DNA from: Camarhynchus parvulus
Taxonomy: Eukaryota; Chordata; Aves; Passeriformes; Thraupidae
Assembly: GCF_901933205.1 (NCBI RefSeq)
Contig: NC_044584.1
Span: forward strand, 13,991,001 to 14,055,000
DNA: 64,000 nucleotides
Direction: 5' to 3'
Part shown: positions 28,001-40,907 of the stretch, piece by piece
How the letters are laid out: the number at the start of each line of letters is the position of its first letter
Numbering within the stretch: the stretch's first letter is position 1
Notes under the pieces: model-generated
Told to the model about the DNA's origin: nothing
The model's database searches: none
What the model saw: the letters and a program-made list of their open reading frames with translations, nothing else
Translations under genes and position numbers: made by a program

Positions 28001-30752
28001 AGTTTTATTTATTTATTCACTATTTCTTCACTAAACTTCACCCTTCCCCCCCATTTAATGGATATGTCCTTGAATATTCTCCTTATAGTCATTTAAGTAT
28101 CTACTGAAGTTCCTAAGGCTGCAATTTCCTTGTAATCTTCCATCTGTTTCAAATGCATTGTAAATACAGTCAGGTCTTCAGCTCCATAAAAGCATCCAGT
28201 GAAGTCAGTGCAGTTACATGGAATTTCTTCAGATGAGAATCTCACTTGTGATGTTTGTGTCTCCCTTTTTCCTAACCCCAAACTTATTTCCACTGTATCA
28301 TTACCGGGTTTTTTTTAGCATTTTAATCACAAATTGATCATAGTTGCCTGATTTTGACTAGACTTTGCTTTCACAATTACAGGAAATGGGTTCTTGTAAT
28401 ATGGGTGTGACCTTTACAAAAATATCTGAAACTCCTTTCATAAACTGTTTTTCTAACATAATATTTACAAAAGGAAAGGATTTACTTTTATAACTTCTCT
28501 TTTGTTGTCAGCCTGCTGCAATGGTGACACAGAGCATTGTGCTCAAGACTGTTCTTAATTGCCAGGGAAGATGCCAAGGACTGCTCTAGGTTAAAAATCT
28601 GTATTTACTGGTTAGAAAGGTCACACTTGAAAATGTCCGTGTAATTTTTTTTTTCTTGCCCTCAAATGTTGGGGGCAATGCCCCCAGGAGAAGTTCCTTG
28701 TGATGCACAAAGGACCAAGGTGTATATATTGCTTGAAAGAATTATTCCATTTCTATAAAACACATACAGAAATGGGAAGAGTGAAAGGATATGATGGATA
28801 TAATCTACTTAATCTACTGCAAATGGTTTTACTTTTTACTGTAATTTAGCACAATCATAAATGGAAACCAAGATAAGAGTTGGAGAAGAAAACTGAAGTG
28901 ATTGGCTTTGAATTGCAATATTTTTTATGGTGAGTTAGAAGCTGCAGCAAAGTAGGATTCATGACACTGTCTGTAGGTATCAACTTTACTTTGTAGTAGT
29001 AAATCAGTAATTAAATCACTAAATGATGACTGAGCAGCTTTTCTGTATGCTGGGCTCCTTTTGCTGTGAGAGTCTCCATATGAAAATCTTATTTGCTGGT
29101 TTTGACTTCTTTTGTCCAAGTCACCAGGCAGAATTCAGCAATCAAATATTCCTTATTCAATTCTTCTCCAAAACATATTTTATAACATTTGTAATTAACC
29201 CAAAACATGTCATATCTGTCTCTGGCATTCAGAATGTCATGAGGTACCAAAGAAGCCATGGCAGATGATTTTGTTACCACCAGCAGTGTGTATTTTATAC
29301 CTTCAATATCAGTCTTCAAGGTCTGACACAAGTTGTAAGACTTTTATTGCTGTCAAGCTATATAAAATCCTGGTGCCAGCTTCTTAACACTTGGGAAGTA
29401 ATAACACTCTTCATCTTCTATTTAAAAAAGTACAGGCTGTTTTCTTGGAATAGATTTGCAGAGCTTGCAGAGCTGAGCTATCAGCCTCACTAATATTTGT
29501 ATATTTAACACCACCCTGCCATGAAGTCAATGAATCTGTTTCTGTTTCCTGCAAGTGTAAAATAGGATAGCAGTTTGTGACCATGATCATAAAACTCTTT
29601 CTATTAAAAACATCATATGTGTCTTCCTTCAGAAGCCTGCATAAGAAATCTGGAATGATTCATATCTTATTTTTAAATCATAAGCTTTTGTTTCACCAGG
29701 AGTTCATGCTTTCTGTGTCTGAAAATGATGCAATAAGTTGCCTCTAGTGGTCAAGAATAAATACTGAAGTAAAATAAAAATAAAGAACTATATGGCTTCC
29801 CATGTATAGTTTAGGCACTCTTAATTATTGTATGTAAATACAGAATATAAAATTAAAAAAATAAATTTAGATCTTACAGCAACTTAGTAAAAATATACCA
29901 CTGAAAGTGTTTGGAAATTTAGTGCCAACAAAATGAATTGTGCTACCTATTCCTGATGATGTTAAAATATGCAGCACCTGCCCTTGTTGCTGTATAAAAT
30001 GTTATGAATTCTGTAAATCATAAGACAAATATTAGAAATAAATCTGTGTTGGGCAACATTACAGAGCAATTGCAGACTCTGAGGCCATTGTTTGAAGTTG
30101 TTCCCGTTTAATGAGGACACTGACAGATTGCTGGCTGTCCTTGGAGTCCCATCCCATTAATTCTCCATCAGGCATCAATGGGCCGTGTGCTCTGAATGGA
30201 GCAGGACCAGCAGTGAACTCAGTCCCTGGGGACAGAAATCTCCTTCTGCAGAGTCTGAAAGCTTCCACCAAGCCTAGTGAACCTTGGAGATAAATTCCCC
30301 CTCAGACATTGTCTGGAAGTACAGAGCTCCTCCAGCATGTGCATTGCAGTTTATTTCTGTTGTAGCTACAAATTGCTGTGAGTTTGTTGGGTTGCATTCA
30401 CCCATTTACAGGAATGTAAAACTTCCTGCTGGAGAGTTGTTTAACTGTGGGTGGCTGTCCCCAGGGACCTTGCTCAGTAGCTACTGATTTGAGTTTTCTT
30501 CAAGTGATCCAGCACTTGGAAATTTCCTATGTAAATATCATTTTGTTCTTTTTGGCAAATATTTTGATTAGCTGTAAGTACCTATGCTCAGTGTTGATAA
30601 CTGATGGTCTGAAAATGATAAACCACAGAAAGTTACTGGAATGCAATGGAAGTTTGGCAGCTCTGGTAGAACAGAAAGCAGAAGAATTAGAGATTCTGTT
30701 CCCTTTGGAGCTGTACCAAGTTACTAATCTTTTGCTGTGTTTGGCATTCTAG

Positions 30753-31345
30753 GATGTCATGTCCACGTTCTTCCAGTTTGGGGCTTCCATCCAGCAAGAA
30801 GCCATTATCATGCTGAAGATCATGCAGGATTATGACTGGCACGTGTTCTCTCTGGTGACCACCACTTTCCCTGGATATCGAGATTTCATCAATGTCATTA
30901 AGACCACTGTGGAAAACAGTTTTGTGGGCTGGGACATGCAGAACGTCATCATACTCGATACTGCCTTTGGAGATGCCAAGACCCAAATCCAGCTGAAGAA
31001 AATCCATTCATCTGTCATCCTGCTGTATTGTTCCAAGGATGAAGCTGTCTACATCCTGGATGAGGCTCGCTCCCTGGGCCTCACTGGCTATGATTTCTTT
31101 TGGATAGTTCCCAGCCTGGTTAGTGGTAACACAGAAATCACTCCCAAGGAGTTCCCTTCAGGACTCATTTCAGCAGCTTATGATGAGTGGGACTACAGTT
31201 TAGAAGCTCGGGTACGGGATGGCCTTGGGGTCATTGCCACTGCTGCCTCAGCCATGCTGGAGAAATACTCCTTCCTTCCCGAGGCAAGAACGAGCTGCTA
31301 TGGACAGCTGGAGAAAAACGACCGGCCCTCTCAAACCTTGCACAA
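30753..31345 (+). CDS. GRIN2A: GRIN2A exon 4: GluN2A amino-terminal domain (residues 139-336)
   Basis: This 593-nt exon has acceptor CATTCTAG/GATG and donor CACAA/GTAAGG. It starts in phase 0 at D139 and ends with two bases of codon 336. The length equals human c.415-1007 as I recall it. It encodes much of the amino-terminal (LIVBP-like) clamshell in the extracellular part of the subunit, the site of allosteric control by zinc. Counting from D139 puts K233, E266 and D282 exactly where the GluN2A high-affinity zinc-site residues are known; the histidine ligands H44 and H128 belong to the upstream exon. C320, the disulfide partner of C87, is present. Long conserved runs include [12 protein letters not shown] and [20 protein letters not shown]. 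The last 25 or so residues (about 312-336) differ most from mammals. The ATG at 30759 is internal and not a start. Confidence 0.97.
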
Positions 31346-31501
31346 GTAAGGATGATTGCTTTGGGTTATTTTAACCTCTGCAGCCTTGATAGTTTGCACT
31401 TTTATTGCCACTGTATGTTTCTTGAAGGGCAATATTGTTTTTTGCTAATCCCCTTGAGCCCTTTTTAAGCAGGAGAACATGCAAGAGGACTTGCTGCACT
31501 G

Positions 31502-31507
31502 ATGGCT
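31502..31507. repeat. Left target-site duplication of the LTR at 31508-31905
   Basis: ATGGCT abuts the LTR; its partner ATAGCT follows the other end at 31906-31911. Five of six positions match, consistent with an older insertion. Confidence 0.65.
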
Positions 31508-31905
31508 TGTGGTGGTGTTTGCAGGGGTCCCAGGACAAGGGAAGAGATGAGAATCTTGACTCCATGTTTCAGAAGGCTGATTTATTATTTTATGATATAT
31601 ATTATATTAAAAGAAAATGATATATTAAAACTATACTAAAAGAATAGTAGAAAGGATTTCATCAGAAGGCTAACAAGGGATAGAAAGGAATGGAATGATA
31701 ATAAAATCTTGTGACTGACCAGAGTCCGAGACAGCTGGACTGTGATTGGCCATTAATTAAAAACAACCACATGAGACCAATCAAAGATGCACCTGTTGCA
31801 TTCCACAGCAGCAAATAATCATTGTTTACATTTTGTTTCTGAGTCCTCTCAGCTTCTCAGGAGAAAAGAACCTAATGAAGGATTTTTCAGAAAATGTCCG
31901 TGACA
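31508..31905 (-). mobile_element. Solo LTR of an ERVK-type endogenous retrovirus, antisense, next to exon 4
   Basis: A 398-bp minus-strand element reads TGTCACGG.. to ..CCACCACA in its own direction, so it has TG/CA ends. The flanks are ATGGCT (31502-31507) and ATAGCT (31906-31911), a 6-bp target duplication with one mismatch. A minus-strand AATAAA signal corresponds to TTTATT at 31581-31586, with an AT-rich TATA-like zone around 31590-31650. The motif order strongly resembles a very common passerine LTR that I recognise by type; the exact family was not checked. No internal retroviral genes are present. It lies 162 bp after the exon 4 donor and antisense to the host gene, an orientation that normally avoids imposing its polyadenylation site on the host transcript. 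Confidence 0.88.
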
Positions 31906-31911
31906 ATAGCT
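31906..31911. repeat. Right target-site duplication of the LTR at 31508-31905
   Basis: ATAGCT follows the LTR terminal CCGTGACA and matches the left flank ATGGCT except for one base. Confidence 0.65.
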
Positions 31912-34900
31912 ATGCTCCTGGAGGTGATGTGTGCTGTGGAGAGTCAACACTGCTCTGAATCTAGTGTAGAAGATGACAGAAATTGGTCTTAGAGGGTATG
32001 AAGCTGAGTGAACAAAATTGGACTGTTGTGTACTTTAACTATGAGGTAAAATTGCCAAAGTGCTCTGGAGGCTGAGCCTGTATCACTTGCATCAGCAGGA
32101 ACCTGGTCCTATTTTAGAAGACAAGCAATGTGTAGCATTAAAGTGCTGTCCCTGGAAATTATAGAAGTATTAGATTAGTTAGGCAGCTTTTACCACATGA
32201 GAACTGAAATCTGTCCCCTTTACTTATAAGGGTATATTTTTGTCACCTCTAATAGAATAACTGTGAAACTTAACCAGCATTAATCCGAGCTGATATAGAT
32301 GTTTTCTCTAAACAGTTTATCAGATGGGGACTGCCAAGGTTTAAATCAGGATTCTTTTTTTTTTTTTTGTTATTATTATTTTCCTTTTAATTATCTCTTT
32401 TAGGCATGATACTTCTGATTACTTCTATCCAAAATATTGCATGGTAATATATTTCTTTATCTGGTCTGTGAGGGGAAGTAGGGTATCTTGCATATTTTTT
32501 AATAACGCTTGTCAATATGGAAGATACTAAGAAATATTTATGACCTTTGTTCTAACCAAATAGTGCAGATGAAGTGCTTTCTACAAAAAAGCAGGCACAG
32601 GAAGGAAAGTTTGTGCTGATTTCAAAAAGGAGATTTTGGAACAGTTTTAATCTTGAGATGTATGTGCATATTTAGATTAGCGGTTGATTACCACACGATG
32701 TCCTGGAACAGTTTTCCATGAAAACAGCATCTTTGCACACAGCATTCTTCAGAAGCTTTCTTAAAAGCCAAATGCAACTGAGTAAATGGATTTTAACATT
32801 TCCTTAGCAAGAACTTGCCTTTAGCATGACACTTGCAGGTTTTTTGTGCTTCCTTTCCTATTTTTGAACCTCTGCCTCTAAAACTACAAATTCCCTGGAG
32901 ACACTGCAGAAACGCCATGATTCTTTTCCTGCTTTTCCTACTTATTTTAATTACCAAAATAACAAAGTGATGCTCTAATCCAGTAACTGTATGGTACTTT
33001 CTGCTTCCTAAACTGACCAAACCTGGGAGAGAATTCTAATACAGATTTTCAGTACTTTCTTGCATCACTTTGTAAGTAACAAATGGGGCAGGATTTGCCC
33101 CTGTGAGTAGCTGTGTGGCCCAGGAGGGCTCTGGGGAAGCCGTGGTGCATCCCTGGTGTGTCCCTGGTGGGTCCCTGGGGTCAGAGAAGCAGGGGGAGGC
33201 ACTGCTGGGGGACTGTCCCCACCATGGCACCCCCGTGCTGGTTCTTGGTGTGTGTGCTGGCAGTGCCAGGGAGCAGAGGGAGCATCCTGTTAGCCAAATT
33301 CTGTGCCTGAACAGTAGCACCTGACCTACAAACCAAGCAGTCACTGTTAATAATTGAACTCCAGTTTCTGTGAAAGTTGTATTCCGTCTTAAGTGTTGGG
33401 GTTTAAAATACTCTTGGAAGGGGCACAAAAACTTGAACTGTTTTGAAAAAGGCTCCTACTCTATTGTTTGGCTAATACACTAGTGTAGACTTGAATTAAG
33501 TATTTAGTACTCAGCATAAGCTGTATTTCTCTAAATAATCTTTATTTTCTTATTAAACCTGCATGAGTACAAGAACAGGGCTTGTGAGTGCTAGGGTAGT
33601 GAGATTAGACTTCACCAGGAGATTCTGCAGCATGCAGTGCTGGATGCACCCAGGAATTATTAATAGGAGAAGCTGTAGTGCACTGTGGTTAAAAAAGTCT
33701 CCTCCTGATGTGAAACACTGAGCTATGAAATAAAAATACCTTTTATGTACTGGAGATTCTTTGAGCTTCTCCAACACCACAAGAACAAGAAGCAGGCTGT
33801 TTTTAATTTAGAAATGTCAGAATTATACTAAAATAAATAAACCTTAAATAGTCTTTCTTATGTAATAACTCCCCAAGACTATTCCTGTCACATATAATCT
33901 GCTAGCAAGGCAAGTATATACCAGCATTTACCAGGACTCAGTAATCCTGGGGAGCTGACCAGTCTCTCCATGCCAAGGTGAATTACAGATATTCACTGGA
34001 CTTTCTCATCCTCATCATTAATTTTACTTTTCTACTATACATGAAAAATCAATGCCCTAATTTGGGTTTTATTTTGAAATGTAATCTTCACAGTTTCAGG
34101 TCCCAGACAGTGCAGTTTCATATTGTAAACTACAAGATAAATGTATGCATGCTGTATTAAGAAACTAATCTGAGGAAAGGATTTTGGAGTATGTTTCCAG
34201 TGGAAAAGGGCTAAACTAACTGTAAATAGCTTATGGACCTGGGGTCTGCTGTGCTCTACCCCCCTGTCCATCAGGGAATCAGTGCTGGAGAAGCTGGGTT
34301 GAACAAGAGGACACTGCTGCGAGCTCAGGAACAGAGAACTCAGTGGAAGTCAGGGAAGAGGCTGTGTAAGGGATGCCTGAGCAAAACAAAGCTCAAAACA
34401 GAGAAAAACCCCAGGATTTTTAGGCTCCATCTATTGTAATGACAGTCTAATTCAGCTTTAAACCCAGGATAGTATTCTGAGGCTATGCTATAATAGCTAA
34501 TTTGCTTGTAAATGGAAGTTAATAATGCTTTATGTGTGACTTCCCACATCTAGATAGCAATTTCATCTCTGTTTGTGAAGAAATTCTGTGTAAAGAAAGC
34601 AGTGAAGTAAAAGCTCTTCCTCCCTCTTTCTCAAATCCTTTGAGTATTAAATTGGTTTGAAGATATATTTGTTTTGAAGCACACAATTTGTCTTTCCCCC
34701 ATCACTGCAATTCTGAGATGCTTTTATTGGCTTCTTAGACCCAGAAGAAAATCAGGTTTGCTTTAGTTTTTGGAATGATCTGATCAATGCTCATTTCTGG
34801 TATACACAGGAAAGCCAGTTTTTCCCTATGAATAAAGGATTTATCATAAAATACAGGGCTCATTTTCAATGCATTAAAACCACAGATATATATGTATATT

Positions 34901-37900
34901 TGTATCTATATTGATTCAGATAATCTTTTTCTATCTGTGTAAGACCCTGGTCTCCCAAGGCAGAAAACCACAATTGTGTGAAATACTGGCACAGCAGGAT
35001 AAATAGAATTAGCACCTCATTAATGCCAAGTCAGTTGAACAAACTCTTGTTCTCTGTGAAAAAAAGGAAAACACAGAAGCAAACAAACAGCAAAACACAA
35101 TAACCCTGCCAGTCATGGAAAATGCTGCTGCTTTGTGCATTGAAATGGTGCTGCTTTGTTTGCAGGAGTACTCATGGTGTGTATGGAAATCCTGACCCTG
35201 GCAGAGACATTTCACTGCAGCATTTCCAACCCTGCTGGTCCTGAAAAGCAAAAAGGTGTGTCTGCCATGGGTAGTCAGGTGTTTGCCATGTGGGGCTGAC
35301 ATTTGGTGAGATTCTGTTCTGCAATGCAGCCCAGCTGTAAGCAGGATTTAGAGACCCATCCTTCAGCAGTGAGGGTGTAGGTCCAGAGGATATCCTACCC
35401 TTCCCTAGCACAATTTCCTTTATTTGTCATCCCTGAACCAGGAGCAGGAGCAATGGGCAGTCCACAGGGCCAGGGACAAAAGCTCAGTTGTTTCTGCTGT
35501 TGTGTTGCTGCTATCCTTCAGCACAGCACCTTCTTCAGAGAGACAGGATTTGCTGTCCCCCTTGTCCTGATGGTCAGTCACCAAATTCAATGTTTTGATT
35601 CCAGCTTCCATCATGACAGATACATTTGCCTCTTTTGAGTGAAATCTGGGATTAAAGGGACACAATGGTTTGATGAATAATCCAGCAAATCTGTTTAATA
35701 TTTTCCCACTTACAGATCAACAGCCAATTTATAGAGGATTTGTTCATTTAAGTGAGAAGACTTGGGAACAATAGGTGCCATCTTCTTTATTGGATGATTG
35801 AAGGTGTCTAGATATTTAACTAATTATCTGAGAGTCCAAAGTAAAACTAAACTTCACAGACAACAAAGGAGGGGTTCTGTAGGGGAACACTCTGCCCCAG
35901 AGACCCCAGCATGATGCTGGTTTACTTACAAAGTGATTCAAGAAATTATTGAAAATCTATATTAGAATTTTCTCCCAGGTTTGTTCAGCTTAGGAAACAG
36001 AAAGTACGAAACAGTTACTGGATTAGAACATGACCTTGTTATTGTGATAATTAAAATAATTTAAAACAAGAGAACAAGCATGGCCTCTGGCTCCAGGAGT
36101 GGAGCCTGCCTTCAGGGCTGAAAGCAGGGCTCAACATCAGCATATCAGAGAATGTTCTTGGAGATGGAGCTGCTGCAGGCACCATCCCCCTGGCAGGAAG
36201 CCAGGCACACATCATGGGCAGGAGTTGGGGATGCTTCTGAGGTGGTGCAGCAATCTGTGATCAAATGAGGGCTGCTTTTGAAATGTTGATGCTGATAATA
36301 GAATTAACTCACTAAACATTCTGATATTCAGTTACGCTCATCTGTGGCACATCCAGGGAGCTGGGCCCTTCCTAACTTTGCTCCCTCCCTTTGCCTCCCC
36401 CTCTCAGAAGGGTTCCCTGAGAGTTTTGCTGTTTGTCTGCAGAGCTGGGGCAGGATGACTTTTCCAGAGCCAGTGGCAGTTGAATGCTTTAAGGAGCAGC
36501 TGGCAGGGGGTCCCAGAAGCTGGCATGCTGCTCCTTTTGCACAGTCACTGAGCAGATTCTCCCGAAGCTTTACTCATCCTGCTGGCTCCAGGCCTAGGGA
36601 GACACAGCTCCAAAGCAAGGGACCCTTGTGGAAGAGCAGGGGCTGGGAGGGGGAGGAGGAGGATGCACAAAGAGGAAGAAGTGACTCTGCACCACTGCAA
36701 AAGATTTCAGGTTAGAAAAAAAAAATCCTACATAGTGTAAGATATAGAATTGACTTTAAAAAAATGCATCAGTGCCTTGTTTAATAGGGTTCTATTTCAG
36801 ATGTATTTCTATATGTACTTCACACATTATATATTCTACATTAAGCATTTTTTGATTTAATTTTACAGAGGAAATCTGTTTCTTAATGATAAATAATGTG
36901 TCTTGGGGGTTTCTACTGATAAGTATCATTCAAATGTCATGGTTGAATCATAGCAAGGAAGTTCAGCAGTTCAGAGCCTCAACAAGATAGAGAAGAAAAG
37001 ACAAAATTTGCATTCACTCCTGCTTTTTTAGGTATGAGGCTGAGTGAATGCCAAGCCCAGATCAGCTGGCTGTCTAGGTTATTAGATGGTTGGGTTTACA
37101 CTATTTGCAGGAAAGAGAAATATCACCAGATAACATGTTGGTTTTGAGGCATTTAATCTGTTTTCAATCTCAGTTTGGAAATTCCTTCTTTGAGAGAGAA
37201 GAGGGAGAGTTTCTCTTATGCAAGATGTGTTTCCCCAAGCCTCTCCTGCTTCTCTTCATTGCCTGCAGTTCGCAGAGATTTGAAATTCTGCCCCACGGTG
37301 AAGAAGACGCTAAATAATATATGATAGTCCCTGATGATGGCACCTGGGGAGTTTATCAAGTGTGATAATCCAGGATTTCAACTGTTCTCACCCAGTATAG
37401 GAAATCCTTAACAAACACTCATGGATGAGGAAGTCCATGTCTCCTGTGAGGAGTCTGGCCAGAAAGGTGACTCTGTGTCAGCAATATTGGATCCAAGCAA
37501 ATGGTGCTCTGAAAACTGAGCCCTGATCCCTTTGGCAAAGTCTTCACCCATTTGTTAATTGAATGGGAGTCAATGAAGTTGTGATACTGTAGTTCCAGGG
37601 TAAGAAAACCCAGCTTTTTCAGTATGTTCTGGCTTTCTGGGTAAAGTTAGGATTTAGGCAGGGATAAATATTGCAGTTTTGGCATTAATCTGAAGCTCTG
37701 TGTGAACTACTTGATCCTTTCTGAGGCTTATAAAAATAAAGTTGGAAACCTTTAGAGAAGTCTGTAACCTGGGTGCTTCAAAGGCTTGCTGTGAATACGA
37801 CAGCAAAAGTGTTCTGCTGTGGTGTTCCAACACTTCTCAGTTTTTTGGGGAAAGTGACAAGCAAAAGAGAATTGTATAAATGTTTAAAAGTGTTTTGAAA

Positions 37901-40792
37901 TTACATAGTTAAGGTTTGGTTCTTTGCATGATAAAAACCCTGTTTTGGATTCGATGTGAGACTAGCTTAACTTCTGTCAGAAAAAATTGCCATTTTGTAT
38001 CACCTGGGGAGTCTTACAAGTTTCAGTTTGCAGAAGTTAATTAAGACTTCAGTGTCATAATACCATCACAAGGCCTTGTGCTGGCGTGCCTTTGCAAAGG
38101 CTGTAGCTTTAATGAGGAATGAAAACAGATTAACTACAAATCCAAGGTATGTTGCTAATTGCCCCATCAAAGTAAGGAGTTCAAATAACTAAACACCTCA
38201 TTTAGTTAAGAACAGGAATTTACATTTCCAAAGCTACTTCAGAAAAATATTTTATCCAATTCAGAAGCCAAAGACCTCTTGCACAGAATTAACCTTGGAT
38301 AAACTTAAAACTCTAGAAGAGTAACATAATATAAATTCTTCACAGCCTTATTCATAACCAGGAGCAGACAAGCACTGGGCATTTTTTGTAGGAAAAGCAG
38401 TGTGGGATCGTGGCCAGTAAAAGCAGAGCAGGACTTCTGTCCTTTGCAGAGGAAAAATGACAATTCAATAGTGAGTGTAGGTTGTAGGCATTGATTTCTG
38501 GAGAACACAGCAGCTGATGAATTTTGTACAGAAGAATGTGCTTGGGGAAACAAGAATCTCTTCGAAGTTCTTTTTTATTGCTGCAGTGTGAGAATCTGGG
38601 GTAGCTCAGAGTGCGTCACTCACACCTTTGTATCAGGATCAGAGAATACAATTTTAAGAGACTTTTCAGATTAGGAATTTAAAAAAAAAACAAAACCTTG
38701 CAACATGTGTTTCCTTACTTAATGACTGGTAAATTCACATGATTTAAAATATACCCTTAGCTCAATTTTTCACTTTAGAGTTGTGTTTCATATTAGTCTT
38801 TTTGGAACACTTGAGCTTCAGCACTGCATCTTGTGGTGGCCCTTGCCTGGATTCCAAGCTAGGACATTTGAATATTAAGCCCAAAATATGATGAATAGTG
38901 TTTGAAATTGGGTGATCCTACTGAGGAAGAGCTTAACCTCCAGTTCAGTCACCATATTCTGTGTGGTTATAAACCCAGGTATGCCCAAAAGCCTGACAGA
39001 GTGCAAGGTGTGTGTTTGGGGTCCCTTGGCAGGGGACACACTGCTTGGCCTTCAGCTCCAGTGGAATGAGGGGGTTTCTGCCTGGCCTTGTCAGGTGATT
39101 TATTCATTGTGAGGGGTGTTACCTCATGGGTGTGAGCTGGGACAGGGTGCAGAAGTGAAAATGCAAGTATTGCCTGTTTCCACAGCCCCTCCTTGGTTTC
39201 CTCTTGTGCTCACTGCCCGGGCATTTCCCTCCCTGGATCACAGTGAGTGTTATGCTGGTTCCTTACAAGTGAGCACGAGTAAATCCTGTTTGGTGTTTGC
39301 TGCCTCTCAAGGTGGCAGACAAGCTTTTTGTTCCCAAGCAAGGTCTTTCACTGTTGGATGAAAAATGGAATATACAGGAAATTAGTTCAACTGGACAGCA
39401 AAGTTCTGTCAAGGGGAAAATTTTGACACGGGAAGTCTGTAATGAAATGTGAGTTATTACAATGGGTGAATTTACAAATTGCTGTCAAACTGGTGCTGAA
39501 TGATGTTAATATGGCTGTCCAGGTGCACATTTATTTATTAACTGTTATAATACAATGCTATTATTTCTTCTGGGTCTATATATGTTTATTTAGTGTGCTT
39601 CTGCTACTGGATTTTCAGGCAGCTATGTCAATACAAAGCCTTCTCCTTTGTATCTGGAGCTGAGGAATTTTGTCTGTGTCACATTCCCCAAGAGATTATG
39701 CTGCCACTACTGTTAAAAAAGCCAGCCATAACGACCAACCAACTAACCCAAAAAATCCCTCCAAACCCATACAAACATATAAAACAGTATTGGTGTCTTG
39801 TGGGGAAATCACTACAGGTAATGTATGAAGAACAGTGAATTTCTGGCCTTCAGAACACATCTCTCTGTAGGATGGACATCTGCACTTCTGTCTGCATCAC
39901 TCTTGGTCTGAATTTCTTTCAATTAAATACACTGAGAATTCAGAGCAATTAAATATGAATAACTTCAGACCACAGAGATGGGCTGGGTGATGTATTGTCT
40001 TCTTCCCAAGATCTTAAATTGCAATTTTACCTCTTAATGTGGGGATAGCCCTGCCAGCTTTGCACTAACAATGTGGAGTTTTGATTCTTTTCAACAAAAT
40101 TTTAAATTTTTTCATTCTTTAATATTTTATTTTGTTTCCCTCTATTTTTCCCTATTCAAAATACTAATTAATTCACATGTCTTTTGAAAACCGATGAAAA
40201 TTAAGTTAAATACAAAATAATAAAAACGTAAATCTCTTTTATTTTGAAATTACTGAACTGAATATTTACCAACACCTTCAAAGCTTTAATGTGTGGTTTT
40301 GGCATTAGTGGAATTTATCCTCGTGGCACAACAACACTGTGTGTAGCTCCAGTTTTGGGAGGAGCTGACAGAACTCCTGGAGGCCTGAACAGGGATGCAC
40401 TTTGCTCTGAGTATTACTCAGTGACACAATAGTACAATGTTACCCACAGAGGTGATGTGGGTTTGTTTACAATGCTCCTGAAAAGCTGGTGAGGTTGTGC
40501 AAAGTGCCAGAAAGATTATTCAGGGAGGGGAGAGATTAATCATATGTAACATGAATGCTGTTAAAAATGATGTCTGCATTATAATTCACACATCAGCAAT
40601 ATTTTGCTTTGTCTTGAGCTGTGATCTGCCTTGAAATGCCCCGAGTCCCCACACTGCAAGCACAGGATTCCCACAGCACTGGCTTGGTGCATGGATCTCA
40701 TCAGTGCTGCTGGTGACTGCGCTTGCTGCTTGTTAACTGCTGGACAGACAGCCCGTTAATTTTTCAATGAACTTTTCTTCCTTGCCTTGCAG

Positions 40793-40907
40793 GTTTATGA
40801 TGAATGTGACGTGGGAAGGCAGAGATTTGTCCTTCACAGCAGATGGGTACCAGGCCCACCCCAGGCTGGTGGTGATCGTGCTGAACAATGAGCGGGAGTG
40901 GGAGAAG
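40793..40907 (+). CDS. GRIN2A: GRIN2A exon 5: end of amino-terminal domain (residues 336-374)
   Basis: This 115-nt exon has acceptor TTGCAG/GTTT and donor GAGAAG/GTGAGC. Its first base completes codon 336 (AA+G, Lys), and 38 full codons follow to K374. The length equals human c.1008-1122. It encodes the C-terminal strand of the amino-terminal domain, including [14 protein letters not shown]. The N-glycosylation sequon N340-V-T342 is kept. Residue 336 is Lys here, where I recall Pro in human. The open frame reads on through the donor into the intron, so the splice site and not a stop marks the exon end. Confidence 0.96.

Larger units (their letters stand above)
1..30752 (+). other. GRIN2A: Intron 3 of GRIN2A (3' part, at least 30.7 kb)
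   Basis: This is non-coding DNA upstream of exon 4. I assign it to the intron after the first coding exon because the next in-frame GluN2A sequence begins at 30753. It holds a solo LTR (462-866), a hairpin (2288-2346), a 47-bp tandem repeat (18441-18581), an AT microsatellite near 19040-19084, T-rich low-complexity tracts (about 4820-4860, 7180-7213 and 11033-11046), and GC-richer patches at about 4480-4680, 8500-8760, 11400-11830, 13720-14110 and 17820-18600. Several AT-rich stretches with many TAAT-type words (about 13090-13400 and 22040-22340) look like vertebrate conserved non-coding DNA, but this cannot be shown from one sequence. Open frames here are short, overlap on both strands and show no family resemblance. 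The intron ends with a T-rich tract and TTGGCATTCTAG. Confidence 0.85.
31346..40792 (+). other. GRIN2A: Intron 4 of GRIN2A (9447 bp)
   Basis: Donor GTAAGG at 31346, acceptor CTTGCCTTGCAG ending 40792, phase 2. It contains a minus-strand solo LTR (31508-31905) close to the donor, a GC-rich patch at about 33100-33300 with TCCCTGG-type short repeats, a T14 tract near 32355-32368, another GC-richer zone at about 36060-36715, and a perfect 14-bp palindrome CACAAGGCCTTGTG (38067-38080). No coding sequence with recognisable similarity is visible; the open frames are short and scattered. Confidence 0.92.
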
